Below are positions 49,150 through 60,516 of a stretch of DNA of 64,000 nucleotides, piece after piece. A program made the position numbers and the translations under genes. The notes under the pieces are model-generated. The model was not told where the DNA came from and ran no database searches. It saw only the letters and a program-made list of their open reading frames with translations. Origin of the DNA: Synaphobranchus kaupii (taxonomy: Eukaryota > Chordata > Actinopteri > Anguilliformes > Synaphobranchidae). Position 1 is the first letter of the stretch; the number at the start of each line of letters is the position of its first letter. The stretch spans positions 99,676,971 through 99,740,970 of the forward strand of contig CM056380.1 in NCBI GenBank assembly GCA_029718625.1. The letters run 5' to 3'.

Positions 49150-49770
49150 CTAAAATAAGCCCCATGCTGATTCGGCCTCCCGGCCCAGCGCAGCCCCTTC
49201 TGATTCGCTCTCCGGTAACTCCTCCGGCCCAGAGCTCTGGGATTGGCGAACGGGGTCCGGGGCGGCCGCCCTTCCTCCAATCAATTGGCCCTCTCGCAGG
49301 GCCCCCCCGTCTCTCCCGCCTCGGCCCTTCGTTCGTCTCCCTCTGAAGGGGCGGCCGTTCAGTCGGGGTGAGCGCGAGGCCGCCCTCGGGAGCCGCGGCG
49401 TGGGGAACCGCTATGGCCGCGGTGTGAGGAAAGGGGGAAACCCTGCTTTCTGCTCGCCGTTGAGTACCGCCGTTTCGTCAGTCGCCGCCCCGAAAAACAC
49501 CACTGCGGCTCTTGGCCTCGCCCCCCCCCCCCCCTCTTGAATTCCGTTTCATGTCGGGAGCAGTCGAGAGCAGAGGCCCCCGACACGCCGCGCCGATCTC
49601 CCAGAGGCCTTTGAAAACGTAAAGCGCGGTGTGTTCGGAGGAAGGAACGGAGGCCAGGGGGAAGCCGAGGGGCCCGGCGGAAGCGCGTAAACGCCTTCCT
49701 GTGTGACCCCCGGGATGGCTGTGCCGCTAGGCCGGGCTCAGGGCTGCTGCAGCTCCGTTGCTGGGGCTGG
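49150..49770. promoter_or_regulatory. CpG island-like segment with CCAAT boxes
   Basis: About 600 bp of GC-rich, CG-dense DNA holding GGGATTGGCG, CTCCAATCAATTGG, GGGGCGGCCGCC and GGGGCGGCCG, that is NF-Y- and Sp1-like sites. It is the strongest candidate in the window for an intronic promoter; no transcript is visible from sequence. Confidence 0.4.
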
Positions 49771-50009
49771 CCCGGGACCAGCAACAGGAAGGCCTATTTA
49801 TAGCCTGTAGTACTATTCTGCACAGGGAAACTTCTGGCAAATAAAGTGCTTAGGAGTCGACCAAAATGGATGATTTGAGGCTCCGATTTGTCATTTTTAG
49901 CGTGCATAGGAAATGTCTGTGGAGAAGCGTTCTCTCCTTGTACTCTGACAGGTTTGATGCTAGCGTACAAACAGCATCTGCACAGGGAACTTAGCAGTTA
50001 TTCTGTCTG

Positions 50010-50017
50010 TTTGTGTT

Positions 50018-50069
<52 letters not shown>

Positions 50070-50080
50070 TGCGTGTGTGA
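50010..50080. repeat. (GT)n / (GCGT)n microsatellite
   Basis: GT repeats followed by six or so GCGT units. Confidence 0.93.
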
Positions 50081-50216
50081 GCAAGTGTGCATGTGTGAGA
50101 GCATTTCCGTATGTGAGTATCTGTGTGTTTCCCAGAGTAGCTATGAAAATAATCTATTGCACTGTTTTCCTTACTAGAGATTTGCTAACATCTGAGTGCA
50201 AACAATCCTTCCTTCT

Positions 50217-50317
50217 GTTGCTAACCCCACCCCCCTTGCTAACCCCACCCCCCTTGCTAACCCCACCCCCCTTGCTAACCCCACCCCTGCCCAAGGAAAA
50301 AAATTTTTTTGCCTTGG
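50217..50317. repeat. 18-bp tandem repeat followed by a palindrome
   Basis: Four units of CTAACCCCACCCCCCTTG or close variants, then a near-perfect palindrome at 50291-50317: CCAAGG, seven A, seven T, one G, CCTTGG. Confidence 0.9.
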
Positions 50318-50359
50318 AATGAAAAGCTTATCATCGTCAGGTTTTTTTTTTTCTCCTTG

Positions 50360-50361
<2 letters not shown>

Positions 50362-50397
<36 letters not shown>
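50362..50397. repeat. (GT)n microsatellite
   Basis: About 17 GT units. Confidence 0.95.
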
Positions 50398-50399
<2 letters not shown>

Positions 50400-51072
50400 G
50401 GAGAAAGCCCGGCATGCACAAATGTACACCCCGTCCCCATACTTCTTCCCCTGACTCACTCCATTATTTACAGTGATGTTGCATGGAATGATTTTTATTA
50501 ATTTTTTTAAAATCCCAAACCCGGAGCTGTGACACGATGGCCAACGATCATGCCTGTCCCCCATGCCCCGCCCCCAAAGTCATGGTGCTGAATACCACTG
50601 GGGGTCAGGTGTAGTAGTCGCCACCTAATATCCTGCTCTCATCCCCTTCTCAAAAACAGCTGGATGAATAAAGCATGGACGTTTGTGGCACAAGCGTGTA
50701 GCCGCCTGCATAGTTAAGTTCAGTCTCCTATCAACAGCGTGACTGTGCATTATATATGCCTTCGTGCTTTGCACGCATAATGTATTCCTCCAGCTAAACG
50801 GCGCATCTTGAAAAACAAAAACCCTGAATGCTAAGTCCTTTGCTGCTTTGACATCAGGGCCGCGCTGAGAGGACTCGACTGGCCTCTGAGGTACAGTTGA
50901 AATCCGCTGCAGTTGCCGGGGTGTCTCGTGGGCGGGTTGGCTTCTGTGAGAATCCGGCCGTTCCCTCAGTCGTGTTCCGACTCGGGAGAGCGTCGTGGGA
51001 GGCAAGAGCGATCTCCCGCCGCCGCTGGGCGTAGAGGCCAGATCTGAGGCGCGGTCTTTTGTTCCTCCGCAG

Positions 51073-51139
51073 GTCGGGGTGAAGGACAATCCGGCCGTGG
51101 ACCCCATCATTCACGGACTGAAGGGTGTGGTTCATCATG
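51073..51139 (+). CDS. ptprg: ptprg exon: CA-like domain, PIIHGLKGVVHH segment
   Basis: The exon is 67 nt: phase 0 at the 5' end (acceptor ccgcag) and one base carried over at the 3' end (donor gtgagt). The product reads VGVKDNPAVDPIIHGLKGVVHH. The DPIIHGLKGVVHH stretch matches the PTPRG CA domain closely, as I remember it. It follows FFQ of the previous exon as a continuous strand and loop. The intron upstream is CpG-rich close to the exon. Confidence 0.94.
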
Positions 51140-53123
51140 GTGAGTCCGTCTCTGCAGGCTTACTGTATTTCCGCCCCTCATTAAATCCTGTACATTGGAA
51201 GGGTAGGTATGCTAACCAGCAAGTTACACACACCATTTACTGTATGTGCGTATGCTTGTGTAAGTATATATAAAAGAGAAAAAAGGTATACAGAGATAAT
51301 TTAGATATGTGAGAGAAAAAAATAATTACTGTGTATGCGTGTGCGTGTGTTTAAAATTATGAATGTTTTCCTCCGGATTGTGCTCCCGGTTTGTTTAATT
51401 TATCCATATCAAAACGGATGGTACTGGCTTCGGTTTATCCTGATCACAAATCAAAACTACGAACATAACATTTTAGCATTCATGGCTTGTTGATAGGGGC
51501 AATATAATGTTTGAGTAACCTCCAACTGCCCATATGTATTCTGTCCAAGCAAACACAATTTAGTGCTTAAGCAAATCCAATTAAGTAAGTGTAGAAATTT
51601 TGGCAATCAATGTAACAGCTCAGTGTAAAAACAAGAGACACTCATTTCCATGATCATTATGAGATAATTCAATTAGTGTCACCTGAATGGGAGTGAAAAG
51701 ATTATAAACTTAATAGTGAATGTTCACGGTATCTATTTTTCTGGTAGATATCACAGACCTGGTTTGAAAAATCGTATGGAATTACTCAACAAAAAAAAAT
51801 CCTTGAATTGTCAATATGGTAAATATCTCCTCTGTCGTGATTGATTGATTTCAGTTCCCATCAATCCCTTGCCATTGTAAAAGCAAAGATCACTTTCGAT
51901 TGTCTGCATATGTGTAGATCACCTTGTGACAGCGAACAGTTCGCTGAAACGGAGTGTTGCAGCATCTGTGACGGCGGAAAAGCAGAAGCGAATGGCTTGG
52001 GCTCTGTCCATGACGGTCGCGGCCACCAGAAATCCAGCATGGCCTGGATGTGTTATAAATAAGGGAGAGGACCTGTCCACTTTTACTATGGCTGCCCTTT
52101 CCTTTTGCTTGTACCAGCGTGGCATGGTAATGCGTTTCCGCTGTGCTTGTCCACAACAAGATGTGCAGTAAAAGACATAAACAGACTACTTAAGAGGCCA
52201 TTTCTGCTTGAATTGCTCGCCTGTGGATCCCGGGTATAGCCGCGACGTCAAATTAGCGTTGGCAGCATTCCACTCTGACAGCACAACGTGAAGTTTCCAT
52301 GACGAGCCTTGGAGCTTCCTATCTACAATGCAAACATTTTCCAATTAACGAATGTAATTGAATGTGGTCCAATTTGGCCATTTAATTGAACTGAACAGCG
52401 TTAAGACACGTGACATGGGTATGTTTGATAGTCTCTCGGTTGTGGCGAGGGGGGGGTCATCATTCTGGATTTTGCTTTGGTTTGCATCATGGCATCTTGT
52501 TGCTTTGGAGGTGGCATTAATCAGCCAATGCCACGGTGTCCTTCATCTCTCAGAACTCATTCACTGTAATGGAAATGGTTAGGAAGCTGCTGTTAGATCT
52601 GTTCGATGCTGTGTGTGAATCCGGTGCTTTGTTTTTTTGTATAAACGTGATAAATTTTAAATTTGGCAACACCCTGAGGAAGCTGTAATGGCAAAATAGA
52701 TGTGAATCCTGCCCTTTGAAATGGATGAAAACATAAAACAAAATGGACTGAACGCAGCATGTCATTGCTGCCTTTATCAATTACAGGCCTTTAAAACCTT
52801 TTTATCAGTACCAAAGCAGGGATGAGTCACTGTATGTGTAAAATGTGTATTCTTATCTGTAATATATGATGGAGTAAAGTTAAGTAAACTCCAGATCAGC
52901 ATTACCTGGATCAGAAATGGCATTTCAAATAAATAAACAAGTGATAAAAATGTTAAATGCCAATGCATAATCCAGATAAACCTGCAATATATGATTGAGT
53001 TTTGAGAATCCAGTCTGGTTTTCAGTTGGCATATGGATTGGAACTCCTCCAACTTGGAGAGCACATGCGTGCACACTGTCGCTCAAAAACCACATCTTCA
53101 TTGAGACAGGTTTCATGCTAATT

Positions 53124-53285
53124 AGTGTGTTTGTGTACGTGCGTGTGAAAGTGTGTACGTGGCGTGTGAAAGTGTGTACGTGCGTGCACGTACGTGTGAA
53201 AGTGTGTACGTGCGTGTGAAAGTGTGTACGTGCGTGTGAGTGTGTGTACGTGCGTGTGAAAGTGTGTGCGTGCGTCCGTGTGTGT
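53124..53285. repeat. About 20-bp minisatellite (GTGTACGTGCGTGTGAAA)
   Basis: Roughly seven to eight units of GTGTGTACGTGCGTGTGAAA with small variants. Confidence 0.88.
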
Positions 53286-54640
53286 GTGGAGTGTAAGGGA
53301 TTACTTATATCTTCCGGTGTGCAATGTGACTTCACTGCTTCAGTGGCCATATAACCCTGCCTTTCATTCTCAGTTTAGAAAGCAAGTCATGTATGTGTGC
53401 TAGTGAATTATAGCACATTCTCCATTATCAGCTTTGCCCTCATTCATGTTGAAATAATACTTTGAGGGGTTTGCGAGGTCTTTGAGCTCTCGGGGACCTC
53501 TGAAACAGCAGACTGACATCATTGTCTTGCATTTTATATAAAACCTTTGTCTGGCAAACTCCCTTATACTAGGGTACTTTACAGTCTTCAACACCATGCC
53601 ATCTCTGTACACCACCTTCTGGAATAGTGCTATTTGAACCTAAAAATATATCTGCTTCTAGTGGAAAGCGCTTGTTTTATATTCTGATATATTCTCATTT
53701 TGTGCTTCTGTGCATCTTAATATAACCCTCAATGAGACTGTAAATACAATTAGGGTTGTTTGCATATTCTTTTGGGAAGTGTTGCGTGTGTTTGCGTGTG
53801 TGCATCCCGCACTGCTGGCAGTATAGCATTCAGCTGAATGGAGCAGAGCTAGGTTCCTCTGGCTGCAGGCTTAAAGGCTGTTGACAGGCTTAGATGAACA
53901 CCTCTGTTTTTCTAATGTTCAGCTCTCCAGTGCACTGAGTGGAGTAGTTGATGCGAGAGATAGGTGTGAAAAATTGCTGAGTTCATTTTAACGATAATAA
54001 TAATATTCAAAAAAGAAATAAATAAATGCAAAACAAAATCGCAGGCATGGAAAGAGGGGAAGCGATGATAACCTCCCTATGTTTTGACTGGTGTATTTCT
54101 GAACACAGTTTTTAAATGTTATTTATTTTTTACTTTTTTATTTTTATACATTTTTTTTCCTCCAAAAAGTAAGTGTAGACTCAAACTAATTACATAATTA
54201 TTTAAGCACAGTGCGCCATGCTGCTGGTGGGCAAGGGCAGTTGTCTGCTCGTGTAATCATCCATTCACTACATAATGCTACTCACACTTAAATATTAATC
54301 AAGCACTAAACCAGGGGCACATTCTGAGTACAAAGTCATATATAAAGAAACGCAGAGCGCAGTATGATACTGCCGTCACTGCCCGTGTCTCCTTGCTTTA
54401 GATGTTTTTAAGATGTAGACAGATGTAGCGATCTGGTTATAGCTCAGCTTAGTCATGTACAATACATGACCCCCCTCCCAGAAGATAAATGTGCTATTAA
54501 TCATTGATATTACCGCCTACCCTGACCGTATGTTGCACAACAGTACTTGATATTTGAATCATTATTAAAGTACAGTATATTAGATTTATGGACTAAGCAT
54601 TGATGCGTGCGCACACATTAGTTTATGTACTGGAATTGGG

Positions 54641-54643
<3 letters not shown>

Positions 54644-54695
<52 letters not shown>
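54644..54695. repeat. (TA)n microsatellite
   Basis: About 26 TA units. Confidence 0.95.
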
Positions 54696-54697
<2 letters not shown>

Positions 54698-55053
54698 AAA
54701 ACTATCGTAGGAATACAGAAACTACCAAGTGTGCATCGGGAGGGAGCCAAATGCACATTACTGAAATATTAACATTTTCCTATTGAACTCTATGGAAAAA
54801 TATGTCAGAAGAAGAAACCCTTCAAGTTATCCATCCATATCTACTGTATTTCTGGCAGCAGAGTGATGGTTTAAGGCTTGTTTGATACGTCAGACCCTTG
54901 ATGACTTAGAGCCATTTAGACAACCATGTGTTCCACACCGTTCCAGTGTAATTTAAAAGCTAAATCTAGTCCCACCCCCCAATTCCCATAGAGATCCATT
55001 CAAATGCAGAGGTTATAGTATCGCTTCTAAGAGTACCTGGAAATAAGATATCA

Positions 55054-57034
55054 GGGGCCCTATCTTACACCCGGCGCAAAGCGGCGCTAATGCAAACGCA
55101 AGTGTCTTTGCTATCTTACACCCGGCGCTAGGTCCATAATAACGCCTAACGCTTACACCGTCAAACTAGCATTGCGCCATTAACTAGTCTTGCGCCATCA
55201 TTAGTGAACTGGGCGTGTTGGTCTTAAGATGAGGAGTGGCCAGGATTCTTTTTGGCGTATTGCTATCTTGAGCCAGCAGAAAGCGCTTGCGCTAGAACCA
55301 CCACAAACCTGGTCTAAAGTCATGTCGCAGTTGTTTACATGCTATTTTAACGGCGCATATAAGTGCGTCTACATAGGCGTGTGCACAACGCGCATACCCT
55401 CCTGTCTGTTAGCTACACACAGGGGCGTGCACAGGCATGACTAAAATATCTAGATCACAATGTGAAATATTATTATTGTGTAGGCTATATCAAAAATGCA
55501 TAATAATAAAAGGTTCCATAGGTCCACATACCTTTCCCTCAGCGAAGGGAAACAATGCCACATTACATTGCTCTCAGCCCACTCCATCAACATCCAGGCG
55601 ATGTGTGATGGTACGGGACAATGGCTATCCATTAAAAAGGAGCTAATAACACCTATAGCTATCAAGCCTAATGCGCGAATTGTCTTTGCACCTAATGCGT
55701 GAATCGTCATTCAATGGAAAACTCGCGCACGGCAATAGACGGACATTTAAGTTCTGAAAATGCGCTTCAGATGTCATTACAATACAGCTCTGTTTATCTA
55801 TGAATGCAGCTTGTAAGTAAATAGAATGGTTTGTGACTGAAAAAAGTTCAAAACCTTGTCCAGTGAATATTGCATTTATTGTTTTTCAAATAGCCTAGGC
55901 TACAGCGTGCATAAGGTTTTTTTCGATAGCCTATGGTTAAAAAACGAAGATGTCACCATGTTAACTAAATTGTAACCTTAGCTATTCTTCGTCCTTCATA
56001 TTTTTTTAAATTACAGTGACCAGGTTTCCATACTCTCACCGTTTAAAACCCAGCTGATTTCACCCGTTATTCCTTAACTGAGCAAAACGATTTTAAAGAG
56101 AACTAAGCGTCTAATTAGAAACTAAAACAAATTTGCAGCACGTTACACAATTAATTCACAATTAATTTTAATGCCATTCTCTGCACGTGAGCTGCATGTT
56201 CTCTGTTTCCAAGTCGCACGTTTCACGGTCTTTCTGGGAAAGTGGATTGTTTTAAAAGATTACGCTACGAGTAAAACAGGTTGGTCACATTTCCATAAAC
56301 AGGACATTATTAAACAAGGGGAAATATGCGTGAACTTATGGGTTGCGAACCTGACAGCTTTATTGTAGGCTATTTAGTGTCATCATTAAGGCAAAATAAC
56401 GGTATGTATGTTATTAATCAATATTAGCCTACTATGCAGGTAGCCTAATGAACTTCGAGAACTCCATGAGAACAGCCTCTTGGAATTGATGTTTGACACT
56501 TTCATTGCATAATCAAACGAAATTCGCTGAACAAGCAGGCTAATTTGGCGTTTTCTAAGGTGAGACTGAAGCCATTGATAGCTTATTCTCAGCTGTTGCA
56601 GGTCCTTTTAGCGAATTTTAGCGAAATTTAACCGCACATATTTTGTAAAATAACAGCCCTGTCTGGAATTACCGGGAACTCATAGGCTAATGGTTAGTCC
56701 GAATAATATTGATCATACTCCATTTAGCCTATTCCTTGATCACACTAAACACGCACGAGCATGTCTGTTTCGCCATCATAAGCAATCCGCCAAGGTGGAA
56801 AAGCAGGCTTTTAAAGGGAATGGGATATGACATTTTGATTGGTTTATTGAATGTCACGCCCAAGACACACCTATAATTAATGAAGCGACTAGGTTCAGCC
56901 CAGTTGCGCCATGCGCCGTGCTTAGCGCCAAAAAAACACGCCGTTAAAATAGCAAAAGTGGACTTGGACACGCCCTAAATGGACTTAGCGCCATGCGCTT
57001 AGACTAAGCGCCAAGATCGGCAAGATAGGGCCCC
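55054..57034. mobile_element. 2-kb non-autonomous transposon with GGGGCCCTATCTT ends
   Basis: The left end GGGGCCCTATCTTACACCC at 55054 and the right end, whose reverse complement is GGGGCCCTATCTTGCCGATC, to 57034. Both subterminal regions are packed with GGCGC/GCGCC motifs (GCGCCATTA, GCGCCATGCGC, GCGCTTAG), as in fish elements with GGGCCCTAT ends. The 1981-bp interior is AT-rich with only short frames and no recognisable transposase. The target duplication is not clear (TCA on the left, AGG on the right). Confidence 0.82.
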
Positions 57035-57098
57035 AGGAGTCTTTTGATATCCTTTTATACAGTCATGATGGCATCACCGTTTTACCTGTGGAATACCT

Positions 57099-57298
57099 GA
57101 ATGTGCAAAGCCGTTATCAAGGCAAAGGGTGGCTACTTTGAAGAATCTAAAATATAAGACTTTTTTAAAATTTGTTTAACCCTTTTTTGGTTTTTGCATA
57201 ATTTATTTGCATAATTTATTCCAAAATGTGGCAAACAGTAAAAATAACGGAAAAAAACCTTCTATGAGTAGGTGTGTCCAAACTTTTGACTGGTACTG
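57099..57298 (+). mobile_element. 3' end remnant of a second Tc1-like family
   Basis: GGCAAAGGGTGGCTACTTTG at 57120 and the terminus GTGTGTCCAAACTTTTGACT ending TGGTACTG at 57298, followed by TA, match the right end of a Tc1-like family common in salmonids and other fish (recognised from memory). The body and left end are missing. It borders the 2-kb element on one side and a TA microsatellite on the other. Confidence 0.85.
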
Positions 57299-57324
57299 TA
57301 TATATATATATATATATATATATA
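57299..57324. repeat. (TA)n microsatellite next to the Tc1 remnant
   Basis: TA run beginning at the Tc1 target dinucleotide. Confidence 0.9.
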
Positions 57325-57865
57325 TCTGTGGGTCTGCCCCACTGTCTCTGTCTTTTTGTTGTTGCTGGGGCTACAACTGAAGTTCCCAAACGGGAAAATA
57401 AAAGGTATGCTATTCTATTCTATTCTATATATACAGTATATACATATGCAGCTTTCAGCATTGTTATGTGTGGTCAGAATTTAAAAAATGTATTCTCTGC
57501 CGCCTACATATTTTTTTCATCTATGCAAATTTATTAGCAACACATTTCTCTCTCCAGTGCTGTACATTATTGCTGTGGAAACTGGTGTTCATTCCTTTTC
57601 AAGGGTCCAGGTGTTGTTAATTGTGTAGTGAACATGGTCCGTGGTGCCATCAGTACAGGTGGTAAATGCAGAGCGACAATCGTTAACGTGCTATCATCCA
57701 TCACATCATGGGTGTTAAGGAGGAAATCCAGGTGGCGTATGTTCCATGTCTTCCAAATTATGGCCTCTTGTGAACTCCAGACCAGTAGGCCTGTCTAAGG
57801 TGTGTGCCAAACCGATGCACCCACACTTTGAGTTTCGCTAGTCAAAGGGATAAGACAAAAGGGCA

Positions 57866-57896
<31 letters not shown>

Positions 57897-57902
57897 ACAC
57901 AC
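57866..57902. repeat. C run followed by (AC)n
   Basis: 17 C residues then about ten AC units. Confidence 0.93.
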
Positions 57903-59408
57903 TTTTTTGCATTGTGTATTGTTGTCAAGTTGTACATGTTTTATAGCAACCATTGTTTTTCTTTTGATGATCACTGATAGACACCATTCACAAAAAATAA
58001 GATTAGTTTTTTTCTCATAATAAAGTACAGGTATATTTAAATCACAATATTTCTTATAGTATGGCTAATATACAGTATGTGAACAAATTGCTGTCATAAC
58101 TGTACGTTCAGGATCTACCGTACCCATTGGCTATGGTAATTTACGAGTAATAATTTACTTGTCATCTGACAAAGCTCTAATTCTGTTCATGGAAAGGGCT
58201 TTACTACTTTTGAGAGCAATACAAATAGATAGAAATTATTGTAAAAGAGAACAAGAAAATGCGTACAGTTCATAAAACAATACCGAGTGAACATAAATAA
58301 ACAGGAATCCGTCTGACTTGTGCCACAACTCTTCTTCAGCCTCCCTTGAGAACAGTTTTCTCACTCGTCAGACACACCTGCACAGGATATGAGCTCTGTA
58401 AACAGGTGCGAGACAATTAACTCATTAACAGTCATGTAACACCTTGGTTTCTGTGCATACGACAATAACAATCAACCCGGTCAGGAGTGCGAGTAATGGC
58501 GGAACTAATGAATATTGACAGGGTTGGAAATTAATTGTGTGATTCTGTTCAGCACAGTAAAAATTACACATAAACAGCATCGAATTTAAGCACAAGTATT
58601 AATACACTTAATCCAGTGGTAGGCCCGCACATGCTATTAGATTACACATAACTTTGGGGAAAAATGTATATATGGAAATACATTTTGCCAATCATTGTAT
58701 TCCATTTTGTTGTTGAGATATTAATAGTGTCCATGCCATGTATTGCATTGATTCACTTACCTTAGTATTCTACATGCGCAGATCAAATCCTGCATGACTG
58801 TATTTCTTATGAAAACATGTAGAGAAAATGAGTTTGTGTTAATCCATTGAATGAGTTCTGAGTGGTCTGGTGTTTCACCATTGAAGTCTCCACTGCTTAC
58901 CCAATCACAGCTCTGACTGGCAATTATTTTCAGATGGGTGAAATTGCATATATATGGTGTTCAATGCAAAGATGTCCTCTGACTACAACCCTTTTTGTAT
59001 TTTCATCAGGGCATTTAATCCTCCATGGTTCTCTTGATTTGAAATCCGATGAGGCTTTTCTTGTGCTAAGCATTTTTTTATTATGATTTTATCTTTTCCA
59101 ACAGAATACACCATTACGTTCCATTTTGAAAGTGTGCACCAGTGGTTTTTACTTGGAATTTGTTCCGTTTTTTAAATTCTCACTTTTTTCTGGGAAGAGG
59201 ATTGGAAATGTTATCTCGATTTCTGTGGAAATAAGATAAACCATGGTGTCAGCTCCAAAAGTTATTACTTTATCCGTATTTGCCCCTTGAATTATTCCAT
59301 TTTTATTGTTCCACTCAACTGATAATCATTCCCACCACAAAGGGATTTATTTGTGCAAAGGTCAACTGAAGATTTTTCTTAAATCAGCTCATACAAATGA
59401 TGAAATGC

Positions 59409-59545
59409 TATAATAATAATAATAATAATAACTTGAATTTATATAACGCCTTTCTCAACTCTAAGCGCTTTACAATGATGAGGGGGAAACTCGCCTCAAC
59501 CAGCACCAATGGTTCAGATCATGAGTGAAATCAGTGGTGAAGATA
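59409..59545 (+). repeat. Fish dispersed repeat with (AAT)n lead
   Basis: An AAT run is followed by TTGAATTTATATAACGCCTT and AAGCGCTTTACAATGATGAG, a teleost repeat phrase I recognise. Its far end is not determined. Confidence 0.55.
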
Positions 59546-60358
59546 CCAGAAGAACCAGACAGCAGCATTGATCAGCTCCAATCCGCTGTAAAACAGACCA
59601 GTATTAAGACAAAATGTATTATGCAACATAATTATGGTGCCCTTTTGTCTTAATTTTAGTTATAGTTCCAAATAAAAAAACTTTTTTAAAAATTATTATT
59701 ATGGTCTCTGTCCAGAAAATATCTTATATCAAAATTTGGCATCGATATAATGTATCGTGATAATGTGACCTCTGAATTCAGTTGGAACCATCGAGCAATC
59801 TTAAGAGGGAAAGGCCAATCTGGTGTAATATGACTTGTCACTTAATTAGATTTAGATTTAGTTTTGATTGACAACACTTCACCTCGTCATGATAGCAGTT
59901 CTCCTTGAATCCAAGGGGGTGGGGGGAGGCGGGTGGGGTGGTGTTGGGGGTGCTGATGGAATCGAGGCCTAGACTCAGGCCTGAATTTAAAACTAAATTG
60001 GAACGTGGTCACTGCAGTGTGGATCGCCATGTATGCAAAACTAAGAATGAGTGTGAGGTTAGCATACTAGCCCTCCTTGCAGACCAGTCCGCAGTGCCTC
60101 TTCACGAAGATGTTTACAAATCACCTGATGCATGTATGCAGCATACAAAGTGAGGGAAACAGTCTGGATAGCCAGGATAATAAAACTCAAAGTACAGAAT
60201 TCAAAGTATGGTGACTGAGGTATGTATACCACGCACACTGTGGCAAATGTGGAGGATGGATATCAGTGCTCTGTGGCCAATCGTGGGAATTGCGTAACCA
60301 TAGAGAAAACAACACTGTAGGTGCACTTACTTTGTATGTGTTCGTCTTACCTCTCCAG

Positions 60359-60516
60359 AAAAGGAAACATTCCTGGAGCCGTTCATTCTGAGAGACCTGC
60401 TGCCGTCGTCTCTGGGAAGCTACTACCGTTACACCGGCTCTCTCACCACCCCACCCTGCAGCAAGATTGTGGAGTGGATTGTCTTCCACCGACCTGTGTA
60501 CCTGTCCTACCAACAG
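60359..60516 (+). CDS. ptprg: ptprg exon: CA-like domain, TTPPC strand
   Basis: Acceptor ctccag ends at 60358 and donor gtgagc starts at 60517; 158 nt plus one carried base give 53 codons, phase 0 at the end. The product starts [16 protein letters not shown], then [19 protein letters not shown], then [27 protein letters not shown] is a diagnostic CA-fold motif; the first Thr of TTPP corresponds to Thr199 of CA2. The Cys is the likely disulfide partner of the Cys in the exon at 22095-22274. The next exon should start LEAF(Y/F) in mammals and is not found before position 64000. From memory, the beta-hairpin that binds contactins lies in that missing part. Confidence 0.96.

Larger units (their letters stand above)
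46142..51072 (+). other. ptprg: ptprg intron (4931 bp)
   Basis: Phase 0 GT-AG intron. Contains the CA-rich array, GA and GT repeats, a 14-C run at 49521-49534 and the CpG island-like segment. Confidence 0.9.
51140..60358 (+). other. ptprg: ptprg intron (9219 bp)
   Basis: Phase 1 GT-AG intron. Contains the 20-bp minisatellite, the TA repeat, the 2-kb transposon, the Tc1 remnant and the AAT-led dispersed repeat. The rest is AT-rich and unrecognised. Confidence 0.9.

Noticed and set aside
49359..49784. 141-codon - strand frame
   Set aside because: In the CpG island-like segment, Arg/Pro/Gly-rich, with no recognisable motif.
50291..50317. Rho-independent terminator
   Set aside because: It looks like a stem with a T run, but this is intronic vertebrate DNA where such terminators do not apply.
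60187..60513. - strand frame opposite the last ptprg exon
   Set aside because: Antisense shadow of the coding exon; no independent support.
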